The notes: generated from the letters alone by a model not told the origin. Counted from the first letter of the stretch, positions 35,201-48,326 are shown. The stretch: 64,000 nucleotides of DNA from Euryodendron excelsum (GCA_033060915.1 CM065394.1:23952501-24016500), one strand, 5' to 3'. Program-made: numbers and translations.

Positions 35201-37448
35201 TGTTTGATATTTTTGGCTTCAGTTAAGGTTATTAGCCTGCCCATAATTATATGTTTTGTGAAAAAATGTCTTGTAGCTTGTCTGATGAGCGTAACACATC
35301 TGAGAGAATTGGAGCTCAGCATCTTGCAAAAGTTGTGGAGGACTTCATTGATAGAGCAAGGAAGCTAGAAAATGATTTTATGAGGTAACCCTCTGGATCT
35401 TTAATTTGGTCTATTGGATATATATATATATATATATTGTTTTGGTCCATAACTTCTCAAACTTGTTTTTTCTAGTCCTTTGCATGACAATTTACTTGGC
35501 CTTCTAATGTTTAAACTTTCACTTAATTCAATTTCTACATGAATCTCTAATTTGCAATATTTTAGATGATATTTCTTGGTTTTTCGATATTATATGGCAC
35601 TTGATGAGGAAAGTGATGTAAGGATTTCTCTGGCCATTGTTATCTAGTCTGGATTAGACTTTGTGGATTGTGGAGTGAATTGCTTTTCTCATCCACCCAC
35701 CCACCCACACACAACCCCCACACAAAAAAAGAAAAAAAAAAAGTGGTACCTTAAATGTTGAGTTTCTGGAAGGGTACATAGAAGCCTTATGTTTGGAGAA
35801 AACCTAAAGAATATAAACGTTTCTATATGGATATTGCTTTCTTGCCTGTGGTCATTCTTCAAGGGAAGGGTGGACCGTGAAATCTTTTCCCTGGCTGCAA
35901 GAGGTGCGAAGTGATGGCTCTTTAAAAGCAATGTTTTGAAAACTGGGCTGGCCAATTCAACCGGTTGAACTGTTGACCGGTCCAAGAAACCGTTCACCGT
36001 TCCCAGGACTGGCCAGCTTGGTGTGAGAAGAGAAAGAGGCTGTTGAGGCATGTGCTGCGGTCGAACAGTTCAGAGACGAATAATCTGATGGTTGGGAACA
36101 AGCAGTGCACCGGCAAGGCTAGTGCTGGTGTCAAGGTTGTAGGCAGTGGAGCTATTCCTCTGTATTGAGGGTGATAGGTTGGCCTTAGGCGCTTCTGCTG
36201 CCTTAACGTCGCTGAAGAGAGATACTTGCTAAAAGTCGGTGGCTATTTGTTTTAGTCCAGTGAGGAGGGTCATCGTTCTTCGATCTGGTTTTGGTGTGGG
36301 TTTGTGAGTGGGGTAATTTGGGAAAGTGGGGAGGGGTTGTATCAGGTGGATATACTTTAGAGATATGGGGTTATACTTTTTGAGGTGGAGATATAAAGTT
36401 TGACTGTTCTTTCTTGTCAAGTCACATCATGTCTTTGCAAGTTTGTTTCTTTAATTGTTATTATTTTTATATCTAATTGTTGTTTTGAGCTTTGTTTTGC
36501 TGTTATTGTGCTTTGCTTTTGTTGAAGTACTAACTGAGCCAAAAACGAAATATAATAACCAATTAGTAAGGTTGGACAGATAGTTGCACTACAGAGAAGG
36601 GTATTGTACATTGGAGACATTGTATTCTTTTAAATTGTTTATCATGACTTGCTGGGTGGCGCTGGAAATGTAAAGTAAATGGGGGTAAGAGGGATCTCTG
36701 CTTCACGTCCCCCATTCCACTAAATTTCTTGCAGAACCCTTTTCCTGGAATAATATTTTTGGTTGCTTTGACATAAGCATGTCCCATATATTTGGTGTAT
36801 TAAATTGCATAATTATAATATCTTTTCTTGTTTATTTATTTATAAGTGAAATATATTTATGATGTAATCATGATGTCGTGGTTCGATTCCACTTTCCGGT
36901 TTGCTCCACTCGCCTTTTTCCTGTTCTGAATTTATCTTACTTCATTGCTGAACTAATTAGAAAATCAAACTGAATGTTAAGGTGCCTTACTTCGCATAAG
37001 TTTTCCCATCTCCCTCGAAATCCCCACGGCCCCCGCGGGGGGTGGGTTTCATTTTAGTGTCTCCTTTTTTAGGAAAGTTATGGTTCTATTATGCCAAAGA
37101 GTTTATAGAGATACATATAGGTATGAACTTACTAGATTAAGAATATTTCGGTTGTTAGTATATGGTTTCTGGTTCCTTCATTTTCTTGTTTTAATGCTTT
37201 TGTTATGGTGCAGGTTGGACAAGAAAGCATCAGTCTTAGACTTGAGAATTGAATGCCAAGATCTTGAGAAGTTTTCTGTCATCAATCGTTTAGCTAGGTT
37301 CCATGGTCGGGGGCAAGCTGAGGGGACTGAGACCTCATTGTTCTCTGATGCAGCTGCAAGTGCTCAGAGACCCTGCCCCCAGAGATATGTTACTGCACTT
37401 CCAGTGCCTAGGAATCTGCCTGACAGGGTACAATGTCTTTCACTCTGA
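25973..37448 (+). CDS. Large Ser/Gln-rich plant protein, 'dentin sialophosphoprotein-related' family (1835 aa)
   Basis: Exons by consensus splice sites and unbroken phase: 25973-26162, 26369-29016, 29112-29257, 32629-34512, 34753-34801, 34896-35143, 35277-35384, 37214-37448; total 5508 nt, 1835 residues. The start MPGNEVGDRVHNFFAQDNLS and the end PDRVQCLSL match, from memory, the ends of a plant-specific family including Arabidopsis At5g07940/At5g07980. Residues 64-1590 are low-complexity, rich in Ser, Gln and Asn and hydrophilic. A basic cluster RPKKRK near 1595 could be a nuclear signal and is followed by ELLPWHKEL. The region from 1624 (SVAEIDWAKAANRLIDKLED) to the end is denser in charged and hydrophobic residues and is probably the folded, conserved part. 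There is no signal peptide or membrane segment. The database name is historical; a role in tooth matrix is meaningless here. Function unknown. The 3.4-kb third coding intron holds a LINE fragment. Confidence 0.85.
26163..26368 (+). other. Intron between coding exons 1 and 2 of the large gene
   Basis: Donor CAG|GTATTG and acceptor GTAAACAG|AT; the join gives QS-DIERGHSS. Nothing else seen. Confidence 0.85.
29335..29827 (+). mobile_element. MITE-like repeat family 2, diverged copy
   Basis: Begins CTAAGAACCACAAGCATGGA and ends GACACCTCCTTAG, with GGACACGTGT and GTGTCGGAGAGTGTC phrases in between. A related copy lies inverted at 53408-53996 and another diverged one at about 49840-50220. I found no clear target duplication here. 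Confidence 0.5.
29446..29469 (+). repeat. (TA)n microsatellite
   Basis: About 12 TA units inside the family 2 repeat. Confidence 0.9.
29965..31000 (+). mobile_element. 5'-truncated LINE 3' fragment in an intron
   Basis: Reads ARDGRRVKFWRHTWWGEGRL near 30045-30105, then WSGIWATASPKTAFLVRF and WCCICKQEGESVNHLL (zf-RVT domain) to about 30560, and ends in an A-rich tail ACCAAAAACAAAAAA at 30986-31000. It is in the same orientation as the host gene. It is a different LINE lineage from the one at 1-12 kb, judged by the divergent zf-RVT sequence. Confidence 0.8.
32187..32252 (+). repeat. C39-A27 homopolymer block
   Basis: Thirty-nine C directly followed by twenty-seven A, inside an intron. Read on the minus strand it is T27-G39, the same architecture as the T13-G17 block at 24223. 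The exact length is doubtful. Confidence 0.85.
34513..35276 (+). other. Three short introns around coding exons 5 and 6
   Basis: Introns 34513-34752 (AAG|GTGGTT...CGCAG), 34802-34895 (AAG|GTGTGC...GACAG) and 35144-35276 (CCT|GTAAGA...GTAG). Joining restores RNI-SVAEIDWA, IDK-LEDEAEM and RNL-LSDERN without a break. Confidence 0.85.
35385..37213 (+). other. Last intron of the large gene (1.8 kb)
   Basis: Donor ATGAG|GTAACC, acceptor GGTGCAG|GT. It contains an (AT)n run at 35418-35438, a C/A-rich stretch CACCCACCCACCCACACAC near 35695, a phrase with ACCGGTT near 35960 and a GC-rich palindrome CCCCCGCGGGGG near 37030. No gene. Confidence 0.85.
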
Positions 37449-40157
37449 CCATTAATTAATTTATTTGTCCCCTTTCTTGGTCAACTTTCTCGCATCCCTC
37501 TGCTTTTATGATGCATTTTCTTGCTAGTTTTTGTGCTGGTACTTGGTTTCACCAACACCATAGAATCATACAAAGGGAAATGCAGTTGAAGAATGGATAC
37601 TAGATTGTCTCCTATAAAGAAATGGAGGCCGTTTGATATTTTTCCATCTAGGCCATTGATGTCATTCTTGAGAAACATAAGTTCAGTCCTTGTACATCTC
37701 TCTGAACTTTGAAAAATACTTGGGGTGCCCATCATTTTTGCATTTAATGGGCAGAATATAAGTGCAGCCTGATATTCTGAAGATGTTCACACATGGTTAG
37801 CCAAAAATATCCCCTGATATATAAATCTGTATTTACTTTCTTTGGGTTTTTGAGCAGTGTTTCTGAATCACAAATTGATGGGTAAGTTTCTCTCGGCCTA
37901 GGGTTTCTTCATTCTTCCATTATTCTGACATTTAAATCAAATGCATTTTCCTTGGTTGAAGTTCCACCCTTATTCGGGATTAACTAAACAACCAGTCGAA
38001 TATGAAAAAAGAAAAGACTGCTCGAGATTGTACCCTCTTAATCTGAGCGCGCATGCACGGATTTGGTTTATCTGACTTTTTTTTATATTTTCTTTGGGGT
38101 GTTCTATGAGACTTGTGTTGGATTGCTCTTATTAGATGCCTTTACAAGTAAATAGAAGATGCATCATTAATGTTTATTGAATTTAATACCGCATCCTATA
38201 GCATTATTGCAATTGCTTCCGTTGTCTGAGGAGGAAAATCATCAGCTATCAACAGTTTGAAGCCTGATGATATTTCCTGTACGCTTCTGGAGGTTGTTTT
38301 GGACCTTAATTTCCTCTTCTACAGAGTTGATTTTTGAATACTGGTATTTTTAAAAAGAATGTAGTGTATGTGCTCATGACGATGACGGCAACTCCTCCGA
38401 CTATGACAGACGACGAGAATAATGATAAAACTGTTCAATTGATATTGAAATCTAAGAGTGATGCGGTGTGATTTCTCAACCAAGAGAGCAGCGTTTATGA
38501 ATGTTTGCTTTACCTTAGAAGCTAGTTGGGATAACTTTTAGACTTCATGGCAATTTTGAGTGGCTATTCAATTTCCGTGAACATCTGAGTATGCACTTGG
38601 CTTCTCTCTCTGTGTCATCAGTTTTATGCAACACTTCATGCCCACACATTGGGAAAAAAAAATGAGAATGATGGATTGATTAAAAAAATTTCCGGAAAGC
38701 TCGAACCGGCCAACTTAATGATGGATGATGGCCGCGCATTGGAGATTACTCACGAAGCCCCAATGTTTTGTCTATATATATATATACAAATGGAGATACC
38801 GCGCCGCTGATTTACTGTGAAGGGTGGTTTACTCTGAAGGGTGGCCACACGTCAGAGGTTCCTCGATTTCAACCTGCTGCCAACTAATGTCAACAGATCG
38901 GATGACCCAAATTCTATTCAATCGAATAATTACACACCCAATCTGGATCCGAATCTTCACGGAACGGATAAGAAGTCCCCCCCTTCCACATCAATTGCCC
39001 ACTAGACTGTCACTCCCTGCTCTATTCTCTGACTATTTTGGAACCAGTGCAATCTAGTGCTCTTCCAAAATCAGCCTGCGGCCCATCCACTTCACACAAT
39101 TCCATCATCGTATCACTTTGTATTGAGCCATGCATATCAGTATCACCGCCCAGCAGCCACCTTTTAAAGAATCGTGGCCAATCTCCCCCCCTATTCCTTT
39201 TAAAGCTTGCATTCATGACCTGCAGAGACCATGCAACTTATTCATTTAACTTGATACTTATCTAAGAATCAACAAAATAACTGCTGGTGTAGCGGGAACT
39301 GGAGATACATGATGAACAACTCGTGTACATTCTTACAGTAACTCCTAAATCTGCTGGAGTAATCTTCTGATAAATCTAGGGGAATGAATATCATAACAGT
39401 GTAAAAGAAAATTCCAGGACAATCTCAACAGCAGTACAGAAATCTCAAGGGCTAATGCATTACGCACGTCTGCTCTGCAGTTGGCCTGGTTTCCATATCT
39501 TCTTGATGTCAGGAATGGCAGCTTGCATGAAGGCAGGCAGGGTCATACAACCACAGCCAGATTTTTTACTCATGACAGCTCTCTTTAGTGCAACTTCAGA
39601 CGAATGATCAACACGTCACGAAGAATTCTCTTAAGGAGTCCGTTAGAGATACTACCATAACTACCAAGCTTCGAACAAAAAATCCAATCTCAAGAGTTGT
39701 AGCTATGCTGCCTGCCCACCTCTACTAATGGGATCTACTGTTCAGTGAGAATGTAATGCCTAGTCAATGGCATAGACACAAATATAATTCACTTGTTCCA
39801 TTTTCGCAGAAGTTGAATTACAAGAGATAACAGGAGGAAAATTGTATTTGGTGTGGTAATCTGGATAAGTCCTTCATCATTCATATGTTCCCTGTCACGT
39901 AACATAAAAGTATTAGGCAACACCGAATTTGGCTCCAGGTTTTGGAGCAAATTTTCTGGATACAGCTGTGACACTTTAAATTCATTCATGGGATGTCCAA
40001 CCCTAAACCTTCCAGAATCGCAAGATTTTTAACCTTACTGGAATAACCAGTCGGGCGTTTAGTCAACATATGTAATTGAGATACACTAGTTTGTACCAGA
40101 AAATGAAATCTCTCTGGTGGACTTGCCTGCTTTTCTCCTACTAGTGGAGAAGCAGCT
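37449..40157. other. Convergent intergenic region with both 3'UTRs
   Basis: Lies between the stop of the large gene and the stop of the minus-strand CINP-like gene. The 3'UTR ends cannot be fixed. A (TA)n run is at 38772-38786. No further open frame resembles a known protein. Confidence 0.7.
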
Positions 40158-43100
40158 TCAAGAAAGGCTAACATGCATTTCCTCTCCTACTACAGCAAAA
40201 ATTTCTTCCATCCTGCAAAAAACATGGAATTACCAAAACTTTTCTCATAGGCCAAAATTTAAAATTAGGGTGACAATAATCACTATTTACCAACAGCAGT
40301 GACAAAAAGACCTTAAATCATGCATCTCTAGTTTAATATATTTCCAATTTTGCAGTTCGGAAAAAATATATTGCAGACAATGGGCCACCTTGATGGCTAC
40401 AATTTTTATAATTGCTTGTTGAAGTTCAATTTCTCTTTTTCCTGCATTTGGTTATCATAGGAAAAATGAAAGAACTGAGATGATCTCAACTGGAATTGTT
40501 CAACACAAATTTGCAATTTCTGTATACATAGGCAAGTTAGCTCAAAATAATATTGTAATCCACTTTACCTGTATGTATCAATATCCACCTCTGCAAGCCA
40601 GGTTGTTAAGTAAACCTGCAACTCCAACAACTAGTAGTTCAGGGAACTAGAAGAAAATGACGAAAACAGAAAAGGGGAAGAGGGAAGGGTGAAGATAGGG
40701 GCACTGCAATATGTGAGTAATGTGACCTTCACACATTTAGCTTCCTCAATTTTATTGACAGACCAGTTCTAAAGATTTAACCAAAAAGGAGAAGAAAAAT
40801 CCAAGACATGAATGATATGCCATCTAATGATCTAAATGTACTTGATGTCCACTTGAGGTACTATGTTTCTCTGAGTGTAACTTGAGAACAAGAAATGGTT
40901 CCGTGCTAGAGTGGGACACACATACTGTGTGCTCCCAACCTCATGCTGTCTCTCCTATGTATGTTCAGTTTCAAGTTTCAACCTCTCCAAATAACTTCAA
41001 GAGTAGCAAGAGTGGGGCTAATGGAATATGATTTGAACTATTTGAAATCATCATTTTACCTTTAGCATCTCTGAATGAGAATAAGTGATGGGTATTTTGG
41101 AGAGTAGTTTAAAGTTGGTAGATACCCCAACAATAGGAGAGCCACTTGCCTTTTTAATTACCAGTTACTTATCACAAATACCAGGTATAATATTAGACCA
41201 TGCCTTATGCATGGTGCAAATACCACGAGAATGTATCAGTTACTTATATAATATGTCAAACTTTAGAACAAAAGACACATGCTATAATTCTGTATAGTTG
41301 AAGTTGTATGCGACGACTCCAATACCTGCAAAACCTCATGGTCTGGTTGACAGTTAGATCGGTCAGAAGACATCTCAGATTTCCAACCGTTTATCTTTGG
41401 ATGAACTGGTTCAGAAACTTCTTTGGAATACAAGCCACATACACATAAATCATCAAATTCTCCGGGATAGAGCTCATCTAACCAGCACACCCCATTAATT
41501 GGAACCTCTTTAGAACCGATGGAGAGAAACTCCATTACAAGTAGCCGCTGTTCATTCATATCAATGTCCAAGATGACTAGAGGAAATAAATGCAAATTTT
41601 ACAACCTTTTTGTCCTGAAATAGAAATGTCATAATAGCCAACTGATACTGCTGTTTACCTTCAAATTTAATTCCAATGTGAACATCTGAACAAGCTCATG
41701 TGCTAACTCCTCTGACATAGTTAAAAAAATAATCAAAATTAAATATTCATCAGAAAAATGAGAAGAATCTGGAAATTGTTGAAAGAAGAGTTCTAGGATA
41801 AAATAGACATGGTTCCTAATAATGTCTCATATGAAAATATTTGAGAGAGAAACCTGGCAAGATAACACATAGCATGTCCATTTTTCTTTATTGTTCAGTT
41901 TTTCAGTTTTTCATTGGGTACATACGTACACACCCAACATCCACCTTTACTGCCTTTTTGTTTTTTTGGCAATGAAACTTGTCTTGTACATACAACATTC
42001 TAATTCCTTGTTTGAACTAAACATAGCTATCAAAAAGTATCTGTTTTTTTATTTATCTGTGATATTTCGACAAGTTTTTCAATATCCAGGAGTCAATACA
42101 ATTTCTCGAATAACTCCCCCACTCGAGCTTTTAAATCTAATTTTCTCCCTATTCACCTTTCAAAGATAGTGACCAATGCTACACATTGCGTTCAGAAATG
42201 AGCAAAACACAGATTAATCTTAAATCAGTATAGCCTCTTTGAGGGTATCTGCTAGTAAAAAAGATTAATCAAGTTTCTTAAACAGCATCTTTTGTATATT
42301 TACTTGAAACTAGTATTAAACTACATGTATTTTAAAAAAAAACTGTAAAGTAGTGTGATATGAATCAATTATGCTTCTTACCCAAAAAAAAAAAAACACA
42401 AATTGATCCCGATTACCGCAAATTTGCAGACACACTCTACATTTCATAATAGTAAAATAATTTCATAGTGAATTGATACATCAAAGTTCCACAAGAAATA
42501 GACTAACATAAAATAATTGCAGATATGAACATACCAAAATAAGAGATTGACCAAAACGCAAATACTGGGATCCCCCCGCCATCGCCATTGTCATTCTTAT
42601 CCTCTGAAAAGCTAGAAAATTGTACAATTGGACTACTAGTTCCCTTAAGGTAACTTCTCATAGATCTACTTGTGTTCACCATGTGCACTACAACAGCCAC
42701 CTGTAGGTAATAATTGAAGACCAACAACACATTATTACTCCCTACTAATTTACCTGGAAATGGAGCTAGATCATTATAGAAAGACGGATCCACACATGAA
42801 AGACAATAATAAGTATTGTCTCAATATCAAATCAAAATTTCATTTTCAATTTAATGTTCACTGGAATGAAGAAAATTTTTGACAGCTTGGTCCAAGATTA
42901 TTGCATGAACCCCAAAGACTCACTCATAACATTTCAGCACTGGCACATTGAAAGCATCCGCTACATACATACATTCTGATATACACATGCATAATCATGA
43001 GATTAAACAAAAGAATCATAAACTTTGAACATAACATTGTACACTGTGTGCTTCCCTTGTGCATCTTGTAAAAGACCCTCCTGGCGAGCAATATATGCAC

Positions 43101-45029
43101 TGAAGGATGTGAATTTTCACATGAAAGGAAAGGATTTGCATCAATGCTGCCCTAGAATATAAATTAGTCTAGAATGAAGAGCATGATCCATTGCTTATTG
43201 CAGAATATGGTAAAATAAGGGCTGGCTTATGTAAGCTACTAGGCAGGAACTTGACAAACTTGGTCATATTTTGAGAGGATTTACTATTTAAACTAGTTAG
43301 CATGATGAACAAACCTTGAAATATATCTATTGGATGTACATACCATATCCTTGTAAGATGATAATAGTTTGCTCCGATGCAGCTCCTGAAAGAAAGATTT
43401 TTGAGTAAGTACTACCAGAGAAATGAATTTTATGAATAAAGGAAAAACAGAACCAAAGATCTTTCCATGATAGATTAAGGGGATTTTGGCCCTTTAGAAT
43501 AAAATTTGCTTGCACAATAACCAAAAGCTCTGATGTACTTATAGTACTCATTCTTATTTCTTAGTCAATCCCATCAATCTTCTAGAAGAAGGACAAAGAT
43601 GAAATTGTTTCAGCAGTCCGTGGAGCCACCAAAATTATTGACCAAGTTACATAATTACATTGTCTGTATTGGTCAACCTTCAAATCAAAACACAATGCAT
43701 GCATCATGAGCACATAAACTAGGTCAATTGAATTGTGCCAAAAACAAAAGATGAATTCTCCAGGGAGTTATCATACTTGCCCATCACACAGTTTAGGGAG
43801 CAATACATTTGATGGGCCAAAATCATGTTAATCATTCTTTCAATAGACCATTCCAAAATGATACGAAAATAGCTACTTATGATCGAACTTCTGTTATTTC
43901 TACTCATTTTAGATCATTCTGCTCAAAAAATTAACTTGCATGCTTTCTTAAATGCTAATCAGTTTATTTGATATTTGACGAGTACGGGAAATGAAGCAAG
44001 TAACAAAATTTTAATATGTCAGAGAGTGCATTCCATATTTCAGTATTTGTTTAATAGCCAAGGTAGAGATAGCATGTCTCCAACTCAGATAAGTTCACAG
44101 CACCCTCTAGGTTTTTATTTTGTTATCTCATCGACAATTTCGTTTTATACCTGATCAAATGATATTGAATCCTAGCTATTCATAATTAGCTAAATTTGCT
44201 GCTGAATTTCACTGAATGTGCGAAACATTCTTAATTTCATCAAATACCCCGACTTAATTCCCGAAACTTTCAACCAAGTATTACAAGAAATCGTATTAAC
44301 ATTTTGCAAATATGTTCTCAGAATAGTGTCAAAGTTTCCCAAAGTATCTCTTCAATGTAATTCAAACATCCTATCAGTATTCACGAAGAAGTAACAGAAA
44401 CATATTAACAGAACCCTGTAATCAGACATGAGAACTAACTCAAACCCAAGAACGATATGCATCGAAATGTTATAGCGTCTGAAAGGAAATCACCTGCTGC
44501 TTAAACAATTTCCAGGAAGCTTTCTTCCTAATATCGGGCATATCGCTCAGAACACCCAACTCCATAGCAGTCATGTACCTGTAAGAAAGCCAAACCAGAT
44601 AAACCGTTACACTGAGCTTCAAAGTTCAACACAAGTGATACATATGAGTATAGAAGTGTATGTATGCATATACAACATGTATATATAGGTGGGTGTGTGA
44701 TGTGTTATATGAAGCAATGACGAAGGGGACTTTTTTGGGGGAGGGAATTGCCTTTGAGAGAGGTAGGAATTGACGAGGGAAGTGGCGTGAGATCGGGAAG
44801 ATGAAGAAGAAGAGGACCATTGTTTCCTGTAAGAAGCCAATTTGGACCATTGGTTCCTGAGGTTTCGCTGTGCGGCTGGTCTCCATAGCCGTGTCACGGA
44901 AGGCCGTAGAGGCGTTGGACTAGAAGACTCTGTGCTAGGGTTTTGATGCTTCGACTCTGTTGATTCGGAGGAGTAAGGAGTAGGTGAGAGAGGCTGTGAA
45001 GCGGTGGTTGAAGCCACGCTTTCTTCCAT
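40158..45029 (-). CDS. CINP-like protein (CDK2-interacting protein homologue, 315 aa)
   Basis: Exons on the minus strand: 45029-44752, 44578-44494, 43385-43344, 42700-42535, 41711-41659, 41547-41326, 40615-40569, 40212-40158; 948 nt with consistent phase. The N-terminus is Ser/Thr/Pro-rich, then WRPAAQRNLRNQWSKLASYR, a run of Ser, SDMPDIRKKASWKLFKQQEL and YKDMVAVVVHMVNTSRSMRS (predicted helices), IPVFAFWSISYFEELAHEL, LNLKRLLVMEFL, and CWLDELYPGEFDDL. The FAFW...F..L..EL....LELNLKR segment aligns by eye with the FHTW...F...H.L.EMYRKELLLKR part of animal CINP. CINP binds CDK2 and ATRIP, and is a subunit of the 55LCC AAA-ATPase complex. That role in plants is inferred. The start at 45029 was chosen by the family-like MEES; an in-frame ATG at 45098 would add 23 residues. 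Intron 1 appears to be GC-AG. Confidence 0.7.
44579..44751 (-). other. GC-AG intron 1 of the CINP-like gene
   Basis: On the minus strand the exon ends CTCTCTCAAAG and the intron starts GCAATT; the acceptor is TTCTTACAG|GTACATG. Only this junction keeps the frame (LSQ-R-YMTAMEL). I found no usable GT donor nearby. Confidence 0.65.
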
Positions 45030-45295
45030 TGTCAAGATCTGAGGTTCTTCCCCACCAATGCCTGTTTGGCAGTCGTGGAAAGAAAGAGAAAGTAACAACC
45101 TGCTTGGGGGAGGGAAGGGAAAGGTAGGGAATACTAATTATTATTTTTCTTTTTCTTTGTTTATTCTACCTAAACAGAGAGCATAAGGGAAAGGCTTGGA
45201 GGAGTAACAACAATGACTCTCTTCTTTCCTTTTTCTTTGTAAATCTAAAAAAATATATATATATATTTTGCCTTTCTCATCCCAAGTTTCAGGCG

Positions 45296-45625
45296 GTACA
45301 GAAAATGAAACAAATTATAAGTGGGCCCCTTAACTCTGTTTGATTTTGTAAAGAAAACTAGCCCCAAGATTTCAGTTTATTTTTTTTCTTTTCTTTTTTT
45401 TTTTTTGGCCCTAAGGCTTGGGTGTTTTTTTAAAGATTTTTTAAAAACAAGTTTTAAAATCAATTTCTTACCAAATACGAGCGGCTCGATGAAACAAGTT
45501 CCAAACAGGCTGTACAGAAAATGAAACAAATTGTAAGGAAAGTAGTGTCTTAACTCTGTTTAGATTTTGTAAAGAAAATTGGCCCCGATGAATTACAATT
45601 TTAGTTTATATTTTTTATTTTTGTT
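45296..45625 (+). repeat. 216-bp tandem duplication
   Basis: 'GTACAGAAAATGAAACAAAT' begins at 45296 and 45512. Both continue through TTAACTCTGTTT and TTTTGTAAAGAAAA.TGGCCCC-like sequence. Confidence 0.85.
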
Positions 45626-46960
45626 TTGAAACTCACTTAAACCGCGTTTGATAAATTAATTTTAAAATTTATTTTCATTGAGACTGTATTTAGTAAATTG
45701 ATTATGAAACTTATTTTTGAAAAATCTTTAAGAAAACACCCAAGTCTTATGGGCAAAAAAGTGCATTTTGAGTTTTTGAAACTATTTTATATAAAAGTAA
45801 AAATATTATGTAAACAATATTATTTTTGATAGTTCTATTTTTTTTTTTTTTTGGTGCCGTGAGAACATAAACAATGAATAGTTTCCATTTTCTTTGGATT
45901 CAATAACATGAGAAATGTAAATGAAAATGGAACCTTAACCAAACCAGTAAAATTTTTTTATTTGAAATTCAAGAAAAGATAGAAAACAAAAAAAAAAAAA
46001 AAAAGAAAAAGATAGAGACAAAACTCAACGTTAGGGATAGCCACAGACTCGATGGTCAATTAAGCTCGTCTATCATCTATAGAATTTAAAATTTTTTTAG
46101 ACCTGATTATGATAATGGATAAGCTTGAGAAAAGTAGGTCAAAGCATGACTCGAGATACATGTAAAAGAAGGTGTATATATTTTAATATATCGTATGTAT
46201 TTAGATTTTATGTTATTTAACTTTTTTTTAGAATATTAGTTACAAAATAGTTTAAAAAACAAACAAATCACTTTAATCCATTGATTAATACATAATTCAC
46301 ATTCAATTTGTGACATTAATTTTTTATTAAAAAATATTTTTGTTAAATAGACATGCTTTGAGCATCTAATTTTTATTTTGAACGAGCTTGAATTTAATTT
46401 TAGGCCTAATAAATATTATTATATAGTGGATGCCACCAATGCACCCTGCATAACACACACAAAATCACCTCGTTGAAACGAAAAGAGGGGACGTTCAGCC
46501 TTGCAAAGTGAGAGGTTTATAATAAGTGTTGTTGTAAATACAATTTGTTAGTGGACGACCACTACCATGATTACTACATTTAATTTTCCAACCCCCTTGG
46601 TATGGTTATAACTTGTAATTTTAATTTTTGGTCTTCTTGTTATGATTGTATGTCTATAAGAAGGTTTTGAGAGATGAAATGAGGATAATTAGAAGATGAA
46701 TAAGGTAAGATATTGGATTATTCAGGAACATCAATTTTTGAGAGCTTAGAAGAAATAATTTTCTTTATATCTTGGGTTTGTCAATCTTAAATATTTTTTT
46801 AGTTTTATAATAAACGTTACAATGTGAGAGCTTTATGTGTTTTCTAGGTTATATTTAGCATCTTGAAGGATTTGGATTTTTGAATTTCCCTTCCAATTCT
46901 TCACTAGGTGAGCCACCTCTTGAAACTTTCCTTTTGTTGACCCTATGTAGAAACCAAATA

Positions 46961-47050
46961 GAGGTAGAAATGACAATTATTATTTAGAGTTCACATTCAA
47001 CCAACCAAACAGAGGCAGGAATGATAATTATTATTTAGAGTTCGCATTCA
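46961..47050 (+). repeat. 51-bp tandem duplication
   Basis: 'AATTATTATTTAGAGTTC' occurs in both copies, starting GAGGTAGAAATGA and GAGGCAGGAATGA. Confidence 0.85.
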
Positions 47051-47972
47051 CCAATGCATTTTACTATTCCAATTTTTTTTGGGTAATTCCATAATACAAA
47101 ATTTAAACAGAATAAAAATTAATAGAATAATTCTATTTATTTATGCTTTATGACATTTTCTTTAGTTATATAATATGTTACTTTTCTTTTTCTTTGTGCA
47201 AAGAGTGTCTTTTCTATTCAAGTATGAAAACGGTAAATATGCTACTTGTAATGGTTGATAAAAATTTAAAGCATATTTATTCTAGCACCTTTTTGAGACT
47301 GACAAAGGAATACTTTCTCAAATTTATAAGATTAAAATAACACTCTTTAATTTACATGACAGTATTGTAATTTGTAAAAGCACCTCCTCTGTTAATACTT
47401 CGTTAATTACTAAATGCAAAATGTTGGTGTCATTATTTAAATGTTTTAATATGAAAATTGCCTTAACAAAAAAATAATTTATTTTACAAACATTTAATGT
47501 AAATATAATAAATGAGAAAGAGTAAAAATTAGTTCCTACATTTGACAAAAGATTGTTTTTGTCATTTCAATGTATTGTAAAATATTTTTACATACGAGTA
47601 TGCTAAAATGCAACAGGTCGTTGTGAAAAGCAATAAAAAATTTAGGCATAATATTGAAAGTAATACTCATAGTGATATGGTGCACTTCTGTACAAGTTGT
47701 GTTTATTAGAAAATTGAGGGGTCTCTCTGTATTTATTAGAAATCCGAGAGGTAATAGTGTAATTTTCTCAATAAACTTATGATTATTTTTGGAGCCACAT
47801 TATGCACAACTAACGGTTGTGATTATCCAATCAGACCCAACTTCGTGCAGAGCTTAGTCCAGAATCCAGATCTCTTACGACCCGACCCGAGCAAGAGGCC
47901 ATTAGCGGTAAGTACATCGCTTTTTTCATTCTTGTTGTTACTAAAGAGAGAAAGAGGAAGAGAGATTCAGAG

Positions 47973-48326
47973 ATGTCTTCGCACAACAATTCGTCATCGT
48001 CGGCGGCGAATGACCCGCGACAGCCTTCGACGGCCAAGCCTTTCGTAGCTCCGCTGGTGGCTCAGCAAGATCTTCCCGTTGATTACTCTGGTTTCATCGC
48101 CGTCATCTGCGCCGTTGCTGGGGTCATGTTCAGGGTCCGTTCTCTCCCTCTCCCTCATTCTCTCTTCGTATATATGTTCGATCTGGTTTTGAGATCTGTG
48201 TATCTCCATTTATGGTGTTTCCTTATTGGATTTTAATTTCTGGATTACTTACACTTCGTTTATGTGGATAACAAATGAAGTTTTTTTATTTCTCCGAATC
48301 AATAAAACCCTATTAATTACACTAAA

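Larger units (their letters stand above)
45030..47972. other. Divergent intergenic region between the CINP-like gene and Asterix
   Basis: Contains the promoters of both genes, running in opposite directions. It has a 216-bp tandem duplication (45296-45620), a 51-bp duplication (46961-47050), many T and A homopolymers, and otherwise AT-rich sequence. Near 47900-47960 a purine-rich GAGAGAAAGAGGAAGAGAG leader precedes the Asterix ATG. Confidence 0.6.

Noticed and set aside
36870..36900. GTGGTTCGATTCCAC, a tRNA T-arm look-alike
   Set aside because: No acceptor stem, D arm or anticodon arm fits upstream, so it is not a tRNA gene.
44626..44886. Second minus-strand frame overlapping exon 1 of the CINP-like gene
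   Set aside because: Out of frame with the conserved WRPAAQRNLRNQW segment and runs into intron 1.
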